Positions 1-7,878 are shown, counted from the first letter of the stretch. The stretch: 10,964 nucleotides of DNA from an uncultured Collinsella sp. (GCA_937937835.1 CALDBJ010000072.1:1-10964); one strand, 5' to 3'. Translations and numbers: made by a program. Notes: generated from the sequence alone by a model not told the origin.

Positions 1-923
1 TCAATACTCGCTTTGAGCAGCTTCGCGCTAACGAGGAAGAGCTCAACCGAATCTTTGCCAAGATCTACAACATGGAGGGCGAGGTACCCATCGAGGTCGA
101 GGATAAGTACGTCTCGGTGGCGCGCATCTTCGACACCGCCGACGAGATTCCCGAGAGCTATAAGGGTAACAAATACGTGCGTACCAAGCGCGATGAGATC
201 ACCTCGCTCATAAGCTATGCCGTGGGCTGCATGTTCGGCCGCTATTCGCTGGATGTGGACGGGCTGGTCCTGGCCGATCAGGGCGCCACGGTCGACGACT
301 ATCTGGCCAAGATGCCCGATTCCGCGCATGTGACCTTTATGCCCGATAGCGATAACGTGCTGCCCATTACCGATGACGAGTACTTTGACGACGACATCGT
401 GCGCTACTTTATCGACTTTGTGCGCACCGTGTATGGCGAGGAGACGCTTGAGCAGAACCTGGCCTTTATTGCCGAGGCACTCGGTGGTAAGGGTACCTCG
501 CGCGAGGTAATCCGCACCTACTTTCTGAAGGACTTCTTTCAGGACCACTGCCAGACCTATAAGAAGCGCCCCATCTACTGGCTGTTCGACAGCGGCAAGA
601 AGAACGGCTTCAAGTGCCTTGTTTACATGCATCGCTACCAGCCTGACCTGTTGGCTCGCATCCGCACCGACTATGTGCATGAGCAGCAGGAGCGCTACCG
701 TGCCCAGATCGGGTATGCCAACGATGCCCTTGTCAGTGCCGAGCGCGGCGAGCGCGTGCGCTTGGATAAGCGCATCAAAAAGATCAACGACCAGCTCAAA
801 GAGACCATTGCCTACGAGGAGAAACTGCACCACTTGGCAGACCAGATGATTAAGATCGACCTGGATGACGGCGTCAAGGTCAACTACGCCAAGTTTCAGG
901 ATGTGCTGGCGAAGATTAAGTAA
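1..923 (+). CDS. pglX: BREX-1 adenine-specific DNA methyltransferase PglX, 3' end only
   Basis: This is the C-terminal part (about 306 codons) of PglX, the site-specific adenine methyltransferase of BREX. It marks host DNA and is also needed for phage exclusion. The frame is open from position 3 without a start, so the gene begins left of the window, and the methyltransferase NPPY-type catalytic region lies outside. What I recognise is the PglX C-terminal region: the PIYWLFDSGKKNGFKCLVYM block (codons at about 571-630), followed by a charged, probably coiled-coil tail (about 670-860) rich in E, K, R and Q. The identification rests on that block and on the two downstream genes, pglZ and brxL, in canonical BREX-1 order. 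Codon use is strongly C-ending, like brxL. It ends in TAA 23 nt before pglZ, so co-transcription is likely. No frameshift is seen in the visible part. Confidence 0.9.
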   Translation, partial: NTRFEQLRANEEELNRIFAKIYNMEGEVPIEVEDKYVSVARIFDTADEIPESYKGNKYVRTKRDEITSLISYAVGCMFGRYSLDVDGLVLADQGATVDDYLAKMPDSAHVTFMPDSDNVLPITDDEYFDDDIVRYFIDFVRTVYGEETLEQNLAFIAEALGGKGTSREVIRTYFLKDFFQDHCQTYKKRPIYWLFDSGKKNGFKCLVYMHRYQPDLLARIRTDYVHEQQERYRAQIGYANDALVSAERGERVRLDKRIKKINDQLKETIAYEEKLHHLADQMIKIDLDDGVKVNYAKFQDVLAKIK

Positions 924-946
924 CTGTAGATACGGTAAGGATATTC

Positions 947-3655
947 ATGCCCAAGATCGATGTAGAAGAACAGCTCAAGCTGCGATTTTTGCAGCCGTTG
1001 TCCTCATGCGCGCCGCGCCGTGTTGTGGTTTGGCACGATGCGGACGGCGAGTTTGCTCCTGAGTTTGAGCGATTGGCTGCCGAGGGTTTCGACGGCGTGG
1101 GGGCCGATGCCGGCGTAATGCCTGCTCACGGTGACTTTGAGCGCCCGGTGCGCTTTGTTGAGGCCTGCGAGGGCCGTATGTTTGCCGTCAAGAAGCTCAT
1201 CAACCGCGATGACCTTGCGAGCGATATCTTGCTGTATCGCCGTTGCCCGCGCGGCAGGCTTGAGGGTGATTGGCTTGCCGATGTTGAGCTGTATGCCGAT
1301 CAGTTCCAGGCTGACTATCTTTCGCTTTTGGCCGATCAGCTAGGCATCGAGAATATCGACGCCGTGCGCGAGAGCCTGCGCGAGCACAAGACGTTCTTTG
1401 ATGCCAAGACCCGCTGCGCTAAGTTTGCCGCGTGTGTTCCGCATGCCTCGGGCGCATCCGATATCGAACTCGGCATCCTTACGGTGATTTTTGGCGGTAA
1501 AGAGCTTGGTGACGCGCGCCCCGCGTTTGTGCTGCGTGGCTGTATGACCATGCTGCTGCGCGAGGGTCCCGAGGCGCTGGCCGAGTTGATGGACAAGTAC
1601 TGCGTGCGCGATGTGCTCTCTGCCTTTATGCTTCGCTGCTATGGGTTTGAGGGACCGCTGTATGAGCGCGACTCATTGCTTATGCTTTCATCCCATGTGC
1701 TCCTTACAGCGGCGTCTACCGCGCTTCCCGCGGGGGCGCTCAAGGGACTCGAAAGCTATGTGGCTCCCACCTACGGCCCCTATTGCCTTGAGGCGGTGCG
1801 CACGTGGGACCAGGCCGCCGACACCCAGGCGTCGAGCGAGGACCTATTTGAGATCTGTCGTTTGGTGGAGGATGCCCGCGGGCTCTTTGTGCGGTTTGAG
1901 GCTTTGCCGATCGATGCGCTGGCCTCGCTTGATGTGTTTCCGTGCGTCAATGAGGCCGTGCTCTCGAAGCTGTTCTGCTCGTTTGCGCATGGTGCAGACC
2001 GTGTTGAGGATGCGCGCGCATTTGCTGCGCGCCGTTGCGACCTAAGCTGGTACCGTCGCGTTGAGAGCTACTTTGACCTGCTTGCTGCCGTGGCCCATAT
2101 GTGCTCTTTTAGGCAGACGCACGCGGGCGGGTTCCATCTGGCGCAACCCCAGCAGGTGTGGGATGCCTACACGTCCGATTGGTATGCCATGGACGTTGCC
2201 TATCGCCATATGTGCACCGCGTATCTGCGGACGCGCTCCGTTGAGTGCGATGTGCTCGAGGAGCCCACCCGCGCTGTGGCGGACTGGGCGGAGAATCTCT
2301 ACAGCAACTGGTTCTTGGCGGATGCCAATGCCTGCTGGGCAGCCGCTGCGCAAGGGGAGTGGGCCGATTGCGGCTACATCGATGGCCCTGCACGGCAGGA
2401 TGAGTTCTACTGGCATGTGCTGCCCACCTTTGTGGGCTCTGCCAAAACGACGGTCATTATCGTGAGCGACGCGTTGCGCTATGAGGTGGCCCGCGACGTT
2501 GCGGCGCTGCTCGAGCGCGAGCGCGGAGGCAACGTCAAGGTCTCTAGCGTGCAGGCGGTCTTTCCCTCCATTACTGAGGTGGGCATGCCCGCGCTGCTGC
2601 CACACCAAGCGCTTGAGCTTGCAACGGATGGCTCGTTTGTGTTGGCTGACGGCATGCCCACTGCGACGACTCCGCAGCGCGAGGCCGTACTTACCTACGT
2701 TGAGCCCACGGCCTGCGCTTTACGCTCGAGCGCATACCTCAACATGGCGGGAACCGAGCGTAAGGCGCTGCTCAAGGACTCAAGACTTGTCTACCTCTAC
2801 CACAACAAGATCGATGCCACGGGCGAGAAGGCCGCTACGCAGGATGACGTCTTCGGTGCCTGTGCGGACACCGTGGAGGAACTTGCTGCGTTGGCGCGTC
2901 GCGTGTGCACCGACGCCCCGGGCGCGCGTGTTGTTATAACGGCGGACCACGGCTTTATCTACACGCGTCGGGAGCTCAGCGAGTGCCAGATGCTCGGCAA
3001 ACCGGACCTTCCCGTCCTTGACGCTCCCGTCATGTACGGCAAGCGTCATCTGGTGGTGCCCAACGAGGCCGTGGGCGAGCTTTCGGACGAGGTACGTGGG
3101 GTGTTTGTTAATGTTAACATGGGACGTTTGGGCGCCGGTTTTGAGGGGTTTGCCCCGCGCGAGAACGTGCACTTCAAGCGTCCCGGCGGCACTAACAACT
3201 ACGTCCACGGCGGCATGAGCCTGCAGGAGCTTTGCGTGCCCGTTATTGGATTTTGGCGTGCGCGCTCGGGTTCCAAGGACTTTGTCGACACGCGCGCGGC
3301 GACGTTGCGCGTGCTAAGTGAGGGGCGCCGGGTGACCAACTCGCTCTTCTCGCTCAACTTGATCCAGGAAGAACCAGCCCAAGGCAAGGTCTTGCCGTGC
3401 GAATACGAGCTGGTGTTTACCGATGCAAGCGGCAACGAGGTGAGCGATACGGTCAAGGCGCATGCTAACAAGACTTCTGTTAATTCGCAGGAGCGCGTTG
3501 TGCATGCCAAGTTTGCGTTGCATGCAGCGGATGGATTCTCGGCCAAGGGTCCGTACTATCTGGTCTGCCGCGAGCGCGAGACGGGCAAGATCGTTTGGCG
3601 CGAGACGTATACCATTGCCGTCTCGTTTGCCCCTGTTGCTGACTTTGGTTTTTAG
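947..3655 (+). CDS. pglZ: BREX-1 system phosphatase-like protein PglZ (type A)
   Basis: This 902-residue protein is the PglZ component of BREX, a member of the alkaline phosphatase superfamily and a core gene of the system. Its biochemical role in exclusion is not settled. An N-terminal region with VWHDADGEF (28-36), typical of this family, is followed by a long helical middle. The metal-dependent core follows: VSDALRYE (506-513), FPSITEVGMPALLP (539-552, likely nucleophile region), YLYHNKID (616-623), ITADHGF (664-670) and YVHGGMSLQE (752-761). These are the Asp/His positions expected of the superfamily, so the protein looks intact. About 900 residues suits type A PglZ. The ATG at 947 follows GGTAAGG (934-940) with 6-nt spacing. 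It lies 23 nt after pglX, and its stop overlaps the brxL ribosome site, which suggests coupled translation. Codon choice looks more relaxed than in pglX and brxL. Confidence 0.95.
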   Translation: MPKIDVEEQLKLRFLQPLSSCAPRRVVVWHDADGEFAPEFERLAAEGFDGVGADAGVMPAHGDFERPVRFVEACEGRMFAVKKLINRDDLASDILLYRRCPRGRLEGDWLADVELYADQFQADYLSLLADQLGIENIDAVRESLREHKTFFDAKTRCAKFAACVPHASGASDIELGILTVIFGGKELGDARPAFVLRGCMTMLLREGPEALAELMDKYCVRDVLSAFMLRCYGFEGPLYERDSLLMLSSHVLLTAASTALPAGALKGLESYVAPTYGPYCLEAVRTWDQAADTQASSEDLFEICRLVEDARGLFVRFEALPIDALASLDVFPCVNEAVLSKLFCSFAHGADRVEDARAFAARRCDLSWYRRVESYFDLLAAVAHMCSFRQTHAGGFHLAQPQQVWDAYTSDWYAMDVAYRHMCTAYLRTRSVECDVLEEPTRAVADWAENLYSNWFLADANACWAAAAQGEWADCGYIDGPARQDEFYWHVLPTFVGSAKTTVIIVSDALRYEVARDVAALLERERGGNVKVSSVQAVFPSITEVGMPALLPHQALELATDGSFVLADGMPTATTPQREAVLTYVEPTACALRSSAYLNMAGTERKALLKDSRLVYLYHNKIDATGEKAATQDDVFGACADTVEELAALARRVCTDAPGARVVITADHGFIYTRRELSECQMLGKPDLPVLDAPVMYGKRHLVVPNEAVGELSDEVRGVFVNVNMGRLGAGFEGFAPRENVHFKRPGGTNNYVHGGMSLQELCVPVIGFWRARSGSKDFVDTRAATLRVLSEGRRVTNSLFSLNLIQEEPAQGKVLPCEYELVFTDASGNEVSDTVKAHANKTSVNSQERVVHAKFALHAADGFSAKGPYYLVCRERETGKIVWRETYTIAVSFAPVADFGF

Positions 3656-3666
3656 GAGTGTGCCCT

Positions 3667-5982
3667 ATGTTTGATAGCCATGACGACGATCTGTGGGAAG
3701 TTCCCTCGATTGATGTGGATGTGCCCGTGGAGGAGGCCGTGCCTGCCCCGGAGCCGTTGGGTGCTGTGCCCGTTGAGTCTGTGGCGACCACCAAGGACGA
3801 ATCCTCGACCGATGGCTATGACCAGGCCGCGGACGAGGCTCCCGAGGACGACGGCTACGACATGGACGGGCTGGATGGCAAACTGCTTGAGCACTTTGCC
3901 GGCAAGATCGTGCGCAAGGACCTGACGGCCCTTATGAAGCGCGGCGCCAACGTGCCCACCTTTGTGCTGGAGTACCTGCTGGGCATGTACTGCTCAACCG
4001 ACGACGAGGATGCCGTGGCAGAGGGCCTGGATCGCATCCGCAGGATCCTCACCGATAACTACGTGCGTCCCGACGAGTCCGAGCGCATTAAGTCCAAGAT
4101 CCGTGAGCTGGGTCGTTTTACCATCATCGACAAGGTGACGGCCAAGCTCGACGAGTATAAAGATATCTACGTGGCGTCGTTTGCCAACCTGACCATCGAG
4201 CCGTTTGTGATGCCGGCCGAGTACGTGCGCGACTATTCCAAGATTCTGCAGGGTGGTATTTGGTGCATCATGAGCATCGAGTATCGTCACCCCTTGGATG
4301 AGGAAGACGAGTTTGGCATGGAGGTCTTTGGCGACGATGCGCCGCGCCGCGCCAAGGCCAAGCGTAAGAAGCGTGGGCCCGAGGACTCTCCGTTCAGCGT
4401 GGCGTCGCTAACGCCCATTCAGATGCCCAACCTGGACCTGGATGCCATGGTCGAAGAGCGCCAGTATTTCTCGCGCGACGAGTGGCTCAACATGCTGCTG
4501 CGCTCCGCTGGCTATGAGCCCAACGAGCTTTCCGAGAAAGAGCGCCTGCACTTTATCGAGCGTATGGTGCCGCTCATCGAGCGCAACTACAACCTGTGCG
4601 AGCTGGGTCCGCGCGGCACCGGCAAGAGCCATATCTACAAAGAGGTCTCGCCCTACGCCATCTTGCTTTCGGGCGGCCAGACAACCACGGCCAACCTATT
4701 CGGCCGAATGAACTCCATGCGCGCCGACCGCGTGGGCTTGGTGGGCCATTGGGACTGCGTGACGTTCGACGAGGTCGCCGGCATGCGCTTTAAGGACACC
4801 AACGCCGTGCAGATCATGAAGGACTACATGGCGAGCGGCAGCTACGCGCGCGGCCGCGACCAGATTAACGCCGATGCCTCCATGGTCTTTGAGGGCAACA
4901 TCAACGACACCGTGCAAAACGTCCTTAAGACCACGCACCTGTTTGATCCGTTCCCGCCGGAGTTTAACAACGATTCGGCCTTCTTCGACCGTATCCACTA
5001 TTACTTGCCGGGCTGGGAGATTCCCAAGATGCGCTCGAGCTTGCTGACCGGGCATTACGGCCTGATCACCGACTGCCTGTCGGAGTTTTGCAAGGAGATG
5101 CGTCGCAAGGACTTTACGCACCATATCGACCGGTATTTCCGCTTTAACAGCGACTTTAACAAGCGTGACGAGATCGCCGTGCGCAAGACCTTTAGCGGCC
5201 TGGCCAAGCTGCTGTTCCCCGACGAGGCTATGGACAAGGACGACGTGCGCTGGCTGCTGGACTACGCCATTGAGGGCCGTCGCCGTGTAAAGGAGCAGCT
5301 CAAGATTATGGCGGGCGTCGAGTTTATCGACGTCAACCTGGGTTATATGGATGCCGACAACCCGCAGGACGTGCACGTGGTGCGCGTGCCCGAGCAGACC
5401 GAGGACACGCTGATTCCCGACGGGCCGCTGCTGTCCGGCCACGTATTTGGCGTGGGCAGGTCGCAGGGCGGCGAGGTTGCCGTATACAAGCTGGAGAACA
5501 AGGCCGTTGCCGGCGAGTGCAAGTTTAAGTACGAGGGCGTGGCCTTTAACAAGCCGGTGCGCGATACGCTGGAAGCCGCGTTCGACAACTTTGTGAACCT
5601 GGCGAACCGCGTGGCGCCGGGCATGCACATTGGCTCCAAGGATTACCTGCTGTTCTACAACGACCTACAGAGCAAGGGCCTGTCCGAGGAAGTTTCGCTC
5701 GCCGAGTTTGTGGGACTTTGCTCTGCGGCATGCAACCGCCCGGTGATGCCTGCGCTGGCGATTCCGGGAATCTTGCGCATGTCGGGCTCTATGGACGAGA
5801 TCCGCGGGCTCGAGGACATTATGCGCGTGGCCAAAAACGCCGGCGCCAAGCGCGTGATTTTGCCGCTGAGTGCCATCGCGGGCCTGCAGAGCGTTTCGTC
5901 CGAGATTATCTCGGGCCTGAGCCCGGTGTTCTACATGGATGGCGACCCGGTTGACGCTGCGAAAAAGGCTCTGGATCTGTAG
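3667..5982 (+). CDS. brxL: BREX system Lon-like AAA+ protein BrxL
   Basis: BrxL is an AAA+ ATPase. Published cryo-EM work on a homologue shows an MCM-like ring that binds DNA in its pore and needs its ATPase site for phage restriction. From the ATG at 3667 it has 771 residues. An acidic low-complexity tail (1-67) precedes the conserved BrxL N-terminal domain from about GLDGKLLEHF (68 on), which includes FVLEYLLGMYC. A basic stretch RRAKAKRKKR (227-236) follows, then Walker A GPRGTGKS (314-321), Walker B VTFDEVAG (365-372), a sensor-1-like FEGNIN (408-413) and FFDRIHYYLPG (439-449). The C-terminal Lon-like fold runs from about 585 to 771. I see no Lon PKDGPSAG serine motif, and the site of the Lon GGLKEK lysine reads RGLEDI, so proteolysis is doubtful. 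A GTG at 3658 is also in frame. The ATG is preferred because AGGAG (3654-3658), overlapping the pglZ stop, sits 8 nt before it. Confidence 0.95.
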   Translation: MFDSHDDDLWEVPSIDVDVPVEEAVPAPEPLGAVPVESVATTKDESSTDGYDQAADEAPEDDGYDMDGLDGKLLEHFAGKIVRKDLTALMKRGANVPTFVLEYLLGMYCSTDDEDAVAEGLDRIRRILTDNYVRPDESERIKSKIRELGRFTIIDKVTAKLDEYKDIYVASFANLTIEPFVMPAEYVRDYSKILQGGIWCIMSIEYRHPLDEEDEFGMEVFGDDAPRRAKAKRKKRGPEDSPFSVASLTPIQMPNLDLDAMVEERQYFSRDEWLNMLLRSAGYEPNELSEKERLHFIERMVPLIERNYNLCELGPRGTGKSHIYKEVSPYAILLSGGQTTTANLFGRMNSMRADRVGLVGHWDCVTFDEVAGMRFKDTNAVQIMKDYMASGSYARGRDQINADASMVFEGNINDTVQNVLKTTHLFDPFPPEFNNDSAFFDRIHYYLPGWEIPKMRSSLLTGHYGLITDCLSEFCKEMRRKDFTHHIDRYFRFNSDFNKRDEIAVRKTFSGLAKLLFPDEAMDKDDVRWLLDYAIEGRRRVKEQLKIMAGVEFIDVNLGYMDADNPQDVHVVRVPEQTEDTLIPDGPLLSGHVFGVGRSQGGEVAVYKLENKAVAGECKFKYEGVAFNKPVRDTLEAAFDNFVNLANRVAPGMHIGSKDYLLFYNDLQSKGLSEEVSLAEFVGLCSAACNRPVMPALAIPGILRMSGSMDEIRGLEDIMRVAKNAGAKRVILPLSAIAGLQSVSSEIISGLSPVFYMDGDPVDAAKKALDL

Positions 5983-6056
5983 AAGTGCGGGCGAGCGGGT
6001 TTGTGTGCGCGTGAGCCCGCGAGCGTATTGGCGTGTTCGGGTAAGGAGGCCTTGCC

Positions 6057-7421
6057 ATGGCGGGCGAGCGTTCTGTTGGCGAGCTGCTCGACGAGCTGTT
6101 TGGCTTTGAATCGGTAGCCAAGCGTCAGACGGCGCTTGAGCAGTACGATCGTGGGGAGCTGGTGCGCAAGGCGCACTCCCGCGAGCTGTTGGGTGTTCTT
6201 AGGGGCGTCGAGGCTGCTGAGCACGCTGCGCGCAAGTCTGCCGTGCGGGCTGTTGATGGGTATGTTCGCCGTGTTGAGAGCGCTGCGCTTGCACACGCTC
6301 GCAAGCAGGCGGGCATTGTTGATCCGCTGCGGATGGAGCGTCGCTATGCTGCCTTTTTGCGCATGGAGGACAAGGCCGAGCTGCTGACGCGCCTGGAGCA
6401 GACGCTTGCGTTTATCGAGGTAAAGCTGCGTGCCAATACGGCGGCCAGGGTTCGTGCGGCATACGATGCTGCGGGGGCTATGGTGCTGCAGGACGTGGCG
6501 CGCTTGAGTGGCGTGCGCGTTGTCGACGCCGTGCCTTTGGATGCCGACCTGCTGTGTACGCAACTGGAGCAGTTGCGTTGTGCCGCCGATGCGACGGACC
6601 TTGCGGGCATGATCACAGCGACGTTTGAGTCCGAGCTGAGTGCGACGGGGTCGCAGCGCGCTGACGGGTTTACGGGCGATTTGGCCGGTGATGTTGCTGG
6701 CGACGTGGCGTTGGAGCGTGAACTTACGAACGTGCGCGGCGCTGCGCAGCGAGCGCGCTTGGCGGCGCAGGCGTATCGGGCCGAGCGCGCTGCCCGCGTT
6801 GCGGGGAGCACGGTGGAGCCTTCGGGGCTGCCGGAGTCTGCGTGCGTTGCGTGCGAGATGGCGTGCGATGCCGGTTTGCTTTCCGAGCTGCTCGTTCAGG
6901 TTAAGAAGTCGTTCGAGACCTACCGCCGCGTTGTTGCCGACGGCGGGTTGTTCTGTGCGTTTGGCACAGGCTCCCCGCACGGCATTTGTTGTGGCACGAG
7001 CTATTTGGACTACGATTCTCGGCTTGCTGAGGACGTGCTGGTGGGCGAGTACGATGGTGCAACCAGGCATACTGTTCGGCGTGAGGTTGCGATTCCCGAG
7101 CTGGTGGATGAGGCTTCGGACGAGGGCGGCGATTCGCTCAAGGTTGCCGTGGCGCGCATGCAGGAGTTTAACGGACGCCGTTACGATGGCGTGCTGGATG
7201 AGGATCCCGCGCGTCATGTGGATGCGTTTTGGTATGGACTCAAAAAGCTCAGCCAGTATTGCGAGGCTGCCGTGCGTGTGGATGAGCGTGCTTGGGATTG
7301 CTTTATCGATAAGGTGCAGTTCGCCTACGATGAGCCCGTGGGGCGCTTGGCCACGCAGATGGACGACAAGCAGGTTGCGGCTTTTGTTGCTGCCGTGAAT
7401 GAGCTTGGCACTGACGAGTAA
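6057..7421 (+). CDS. Unrecognised 454-residue protein, BREX-operon-linked
   Basis: I do not recognise this protein. The ATG at 6057 has a near-perfect ribosome site AAGGAGG (6043-6049) at 7-nt spacing. It lies 74 nt after brxL on the same strand, so it is probably the next cistron of the BREX operon. The first ~130 residues look largely alpha-helical (Ala, Arg, Glu, Leu). A low-complexity stretch at about 200-220 holds three GD(L/V)A tetrapeptides (207-218), encoded with differing codons. A helical segment (220-248) is followed by CVACEMAC (263-270, a CxxCxxxC cluster). The more conserved-looking globular half contains FCAFGTGSPHGICCGTSYLD (299-318) and FWYGLKKLSQYCEAAVRVDE (391-410). No signal peptide or membrane segment is evident, so it is likely cytosolic. 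Nine or more cysteines could bind metal or be structural. It is not one of the six canonical BREX-1 proteins. An antisense frame of 428 codons is judged a shadow. Confidence 0.8.
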   Translation: MAGERSVGELLDELFGFESVAKRQTALEQYDRGELVRKAHSRELLGVLRGVEAAEHAARKSAVRAVDGYVRRVESAALAHARKQAGIVDPLRMERRYAAFLRMEDKAELLTRLEQTLAFIEVKLRANTAARVRAAYDAAGAMVLQDVARLSGVRVVDAVPLDADLLCTQLEQLRCAADATDLAGMITATFESELSATGSQRADGFTGDLAGDVAGDVALERELTNVRGAAQRARLAAQAYRAERAARVAGSTVEPSGLPESACVACEMACDAGLLSELLVQVKKSFETYRRVVADGGLFCAFGTGSPHGICCGTSYLDYDSRLAEDVLVGEYDGATRHTVRREVAIPELVDEASDEGGDSLKVAVARMQEFNGRRYDGVLDEDPARHVDAFWYGLKKLSQYCEAAVRVDERAWDCFIDKVQFAYDEPVGRLATQMDDKQVAAFVAAVNELGTDE

Positions 7422-7448
7422 GGGTCTGGTTTGGCGGGAGATTTCACC

Positions 7449-7640
7449 ATGAAGATCGACGTTGATGTAGACCAGCTACGCGAGAGCCTGCTCGATCGCG
7501 CTGGGAGCGCAGTCGGCGTGGGCTTTCCCGCTGCCATGCTCGACGCAGTGGATATCGAGGATGAGTCGCCCCAAGAGCTCCTGGCCCGAGCCGAACGCGA
7601 AGGCCTCGACCTCCGCGACTTTGCCGTCGACGACGACTAG
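7449..7640 (+). CDS. Small acidic 63-residue protein, last cistron of BREX operon
   Basis: The ATG at 7449 is preceded by GGGAG (7436-7440) at 8-nt spacing. A TTG at 7431 in the same frame would add six residues but has no comparable ribosome site. The gene starts 27 nt after the 454-residue protein, so the two are probably co-transcribed. The product is acidic and soluble. It has a short N-terminal segment (MKIDVDVDQLRESLLDRAG), a GFPAAMLDAVDIEDES centre (25-40), an amphipathic helix PQELLARAEREGLDL (41-55) and an acidic FAVDDD end. From memory, short conserved proteins with a similar centre and a closing [DE]ELxxxAxxxGxDL helix occur in other gut bacteria, but I cannot name the family. Its function is unknown. 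The position could suit a small regulator, antitoxin-like partner or phage-sensing subunit, but nothing in the sequence proves any of these. Confidence 0.7.
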   Translation: MKIDVDVDQLRESLLDRAGSAVGVGFPAAMLDAVDIEDESPQELLARAEREGLDLRDFAVDDD

Positions 7641-7700
7641 GGTAGCTAATTTGGGAAGGGGCGTCTGCACCCGCAGCTGCGCGAAAATGCACGATAAGCC

Positions 7701-7742
7701 GTCGCAATGGAGCCTAATGAGCTCGCGACCGTTCTTTTTTTT
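7701..7742 (+). terminator. Rho-independent-type terminator after the BREX operon
   Basis: GTCGC (7701-7705) pairs with GCGAC (7725-7729). Inside it, GAGC (7710-7713) pairs with GCTC (7721-7724) around a 7-nt loop. This gives a 9-bp stem with a 4-nt bulge on the 5' side. Five nucleotides later comes a run of eight T (7735-7742). It lies 61 nt after the stop of the 63-residue gene and before the convergent antiporter gene. The bulge makes it weaker than a textbook terminator. It falls inside the intergenic repeat, and the T-run followed by GACT has a counterpart in the second repeat copy. Confidence 0.5.
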
Positions 7743-7755
7743 GACTGCTCGCTGG

Positions 7756-7878
7756 CTAAGTGAGTAGGCTTTATTGGAAATCCTGAGCACTCGACAAATT
7801 TGCTTCAACAAACCCGCAGGTCACAGACTTGTGCTTTGGTGGCGTGGTTGGCGATTTGGCAAAAGTCTACTCACTTAG
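7756..7878. repeat. 17-nt inverted repeat with 89-nt spacer
   Basis: CTAAGTGAGTAGGCTTT (7756-7772) and AAAGTCTACTCACTTAG (7862-7878) are reverse complements at 16 of 17 positions. The single mismatch is G versus A, and the right arm agrees with the left arm of the second repeat copy (10859-10875 reads CTAAGTGAGTAGACTTT). The arms are therefore the best-conserved part of the repeat and may be terminal inverted repeats of a short non-coding element, or a long stem in RNA. The spacer carries no reading frame worth calling. Confidence 0.7.

Noticed and set aside
4696..5628. 310-codon open frame on the minus strand within brxL
   Set aside because: It lies wholly inside the well-supported BrxL reading frame, covering its AAA+ domain. 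It is a high-GC antisense shadow.
6000..6026. Possible hairpin between brxL and the 454-residue gene (GCGGG pairing with CCCGC, extendable with G-T pairs)
   Set aside because: The core is only 5 bp, the loop is about 10 nt or more, and no T-run follows. It does not convincingly separate the two genes into different transcripts.
5931..7217. 428-codon open frame on the minus strand, antisense to the 454-residue gene
   Set aside because: It runs into the 3' end of brxL, has no good ribosome site, and its translation is rich in Arg, His, Gln and Ala without recognisable motifs. The plus-strand gene has AAGGAGG at correct spacing and operon context.
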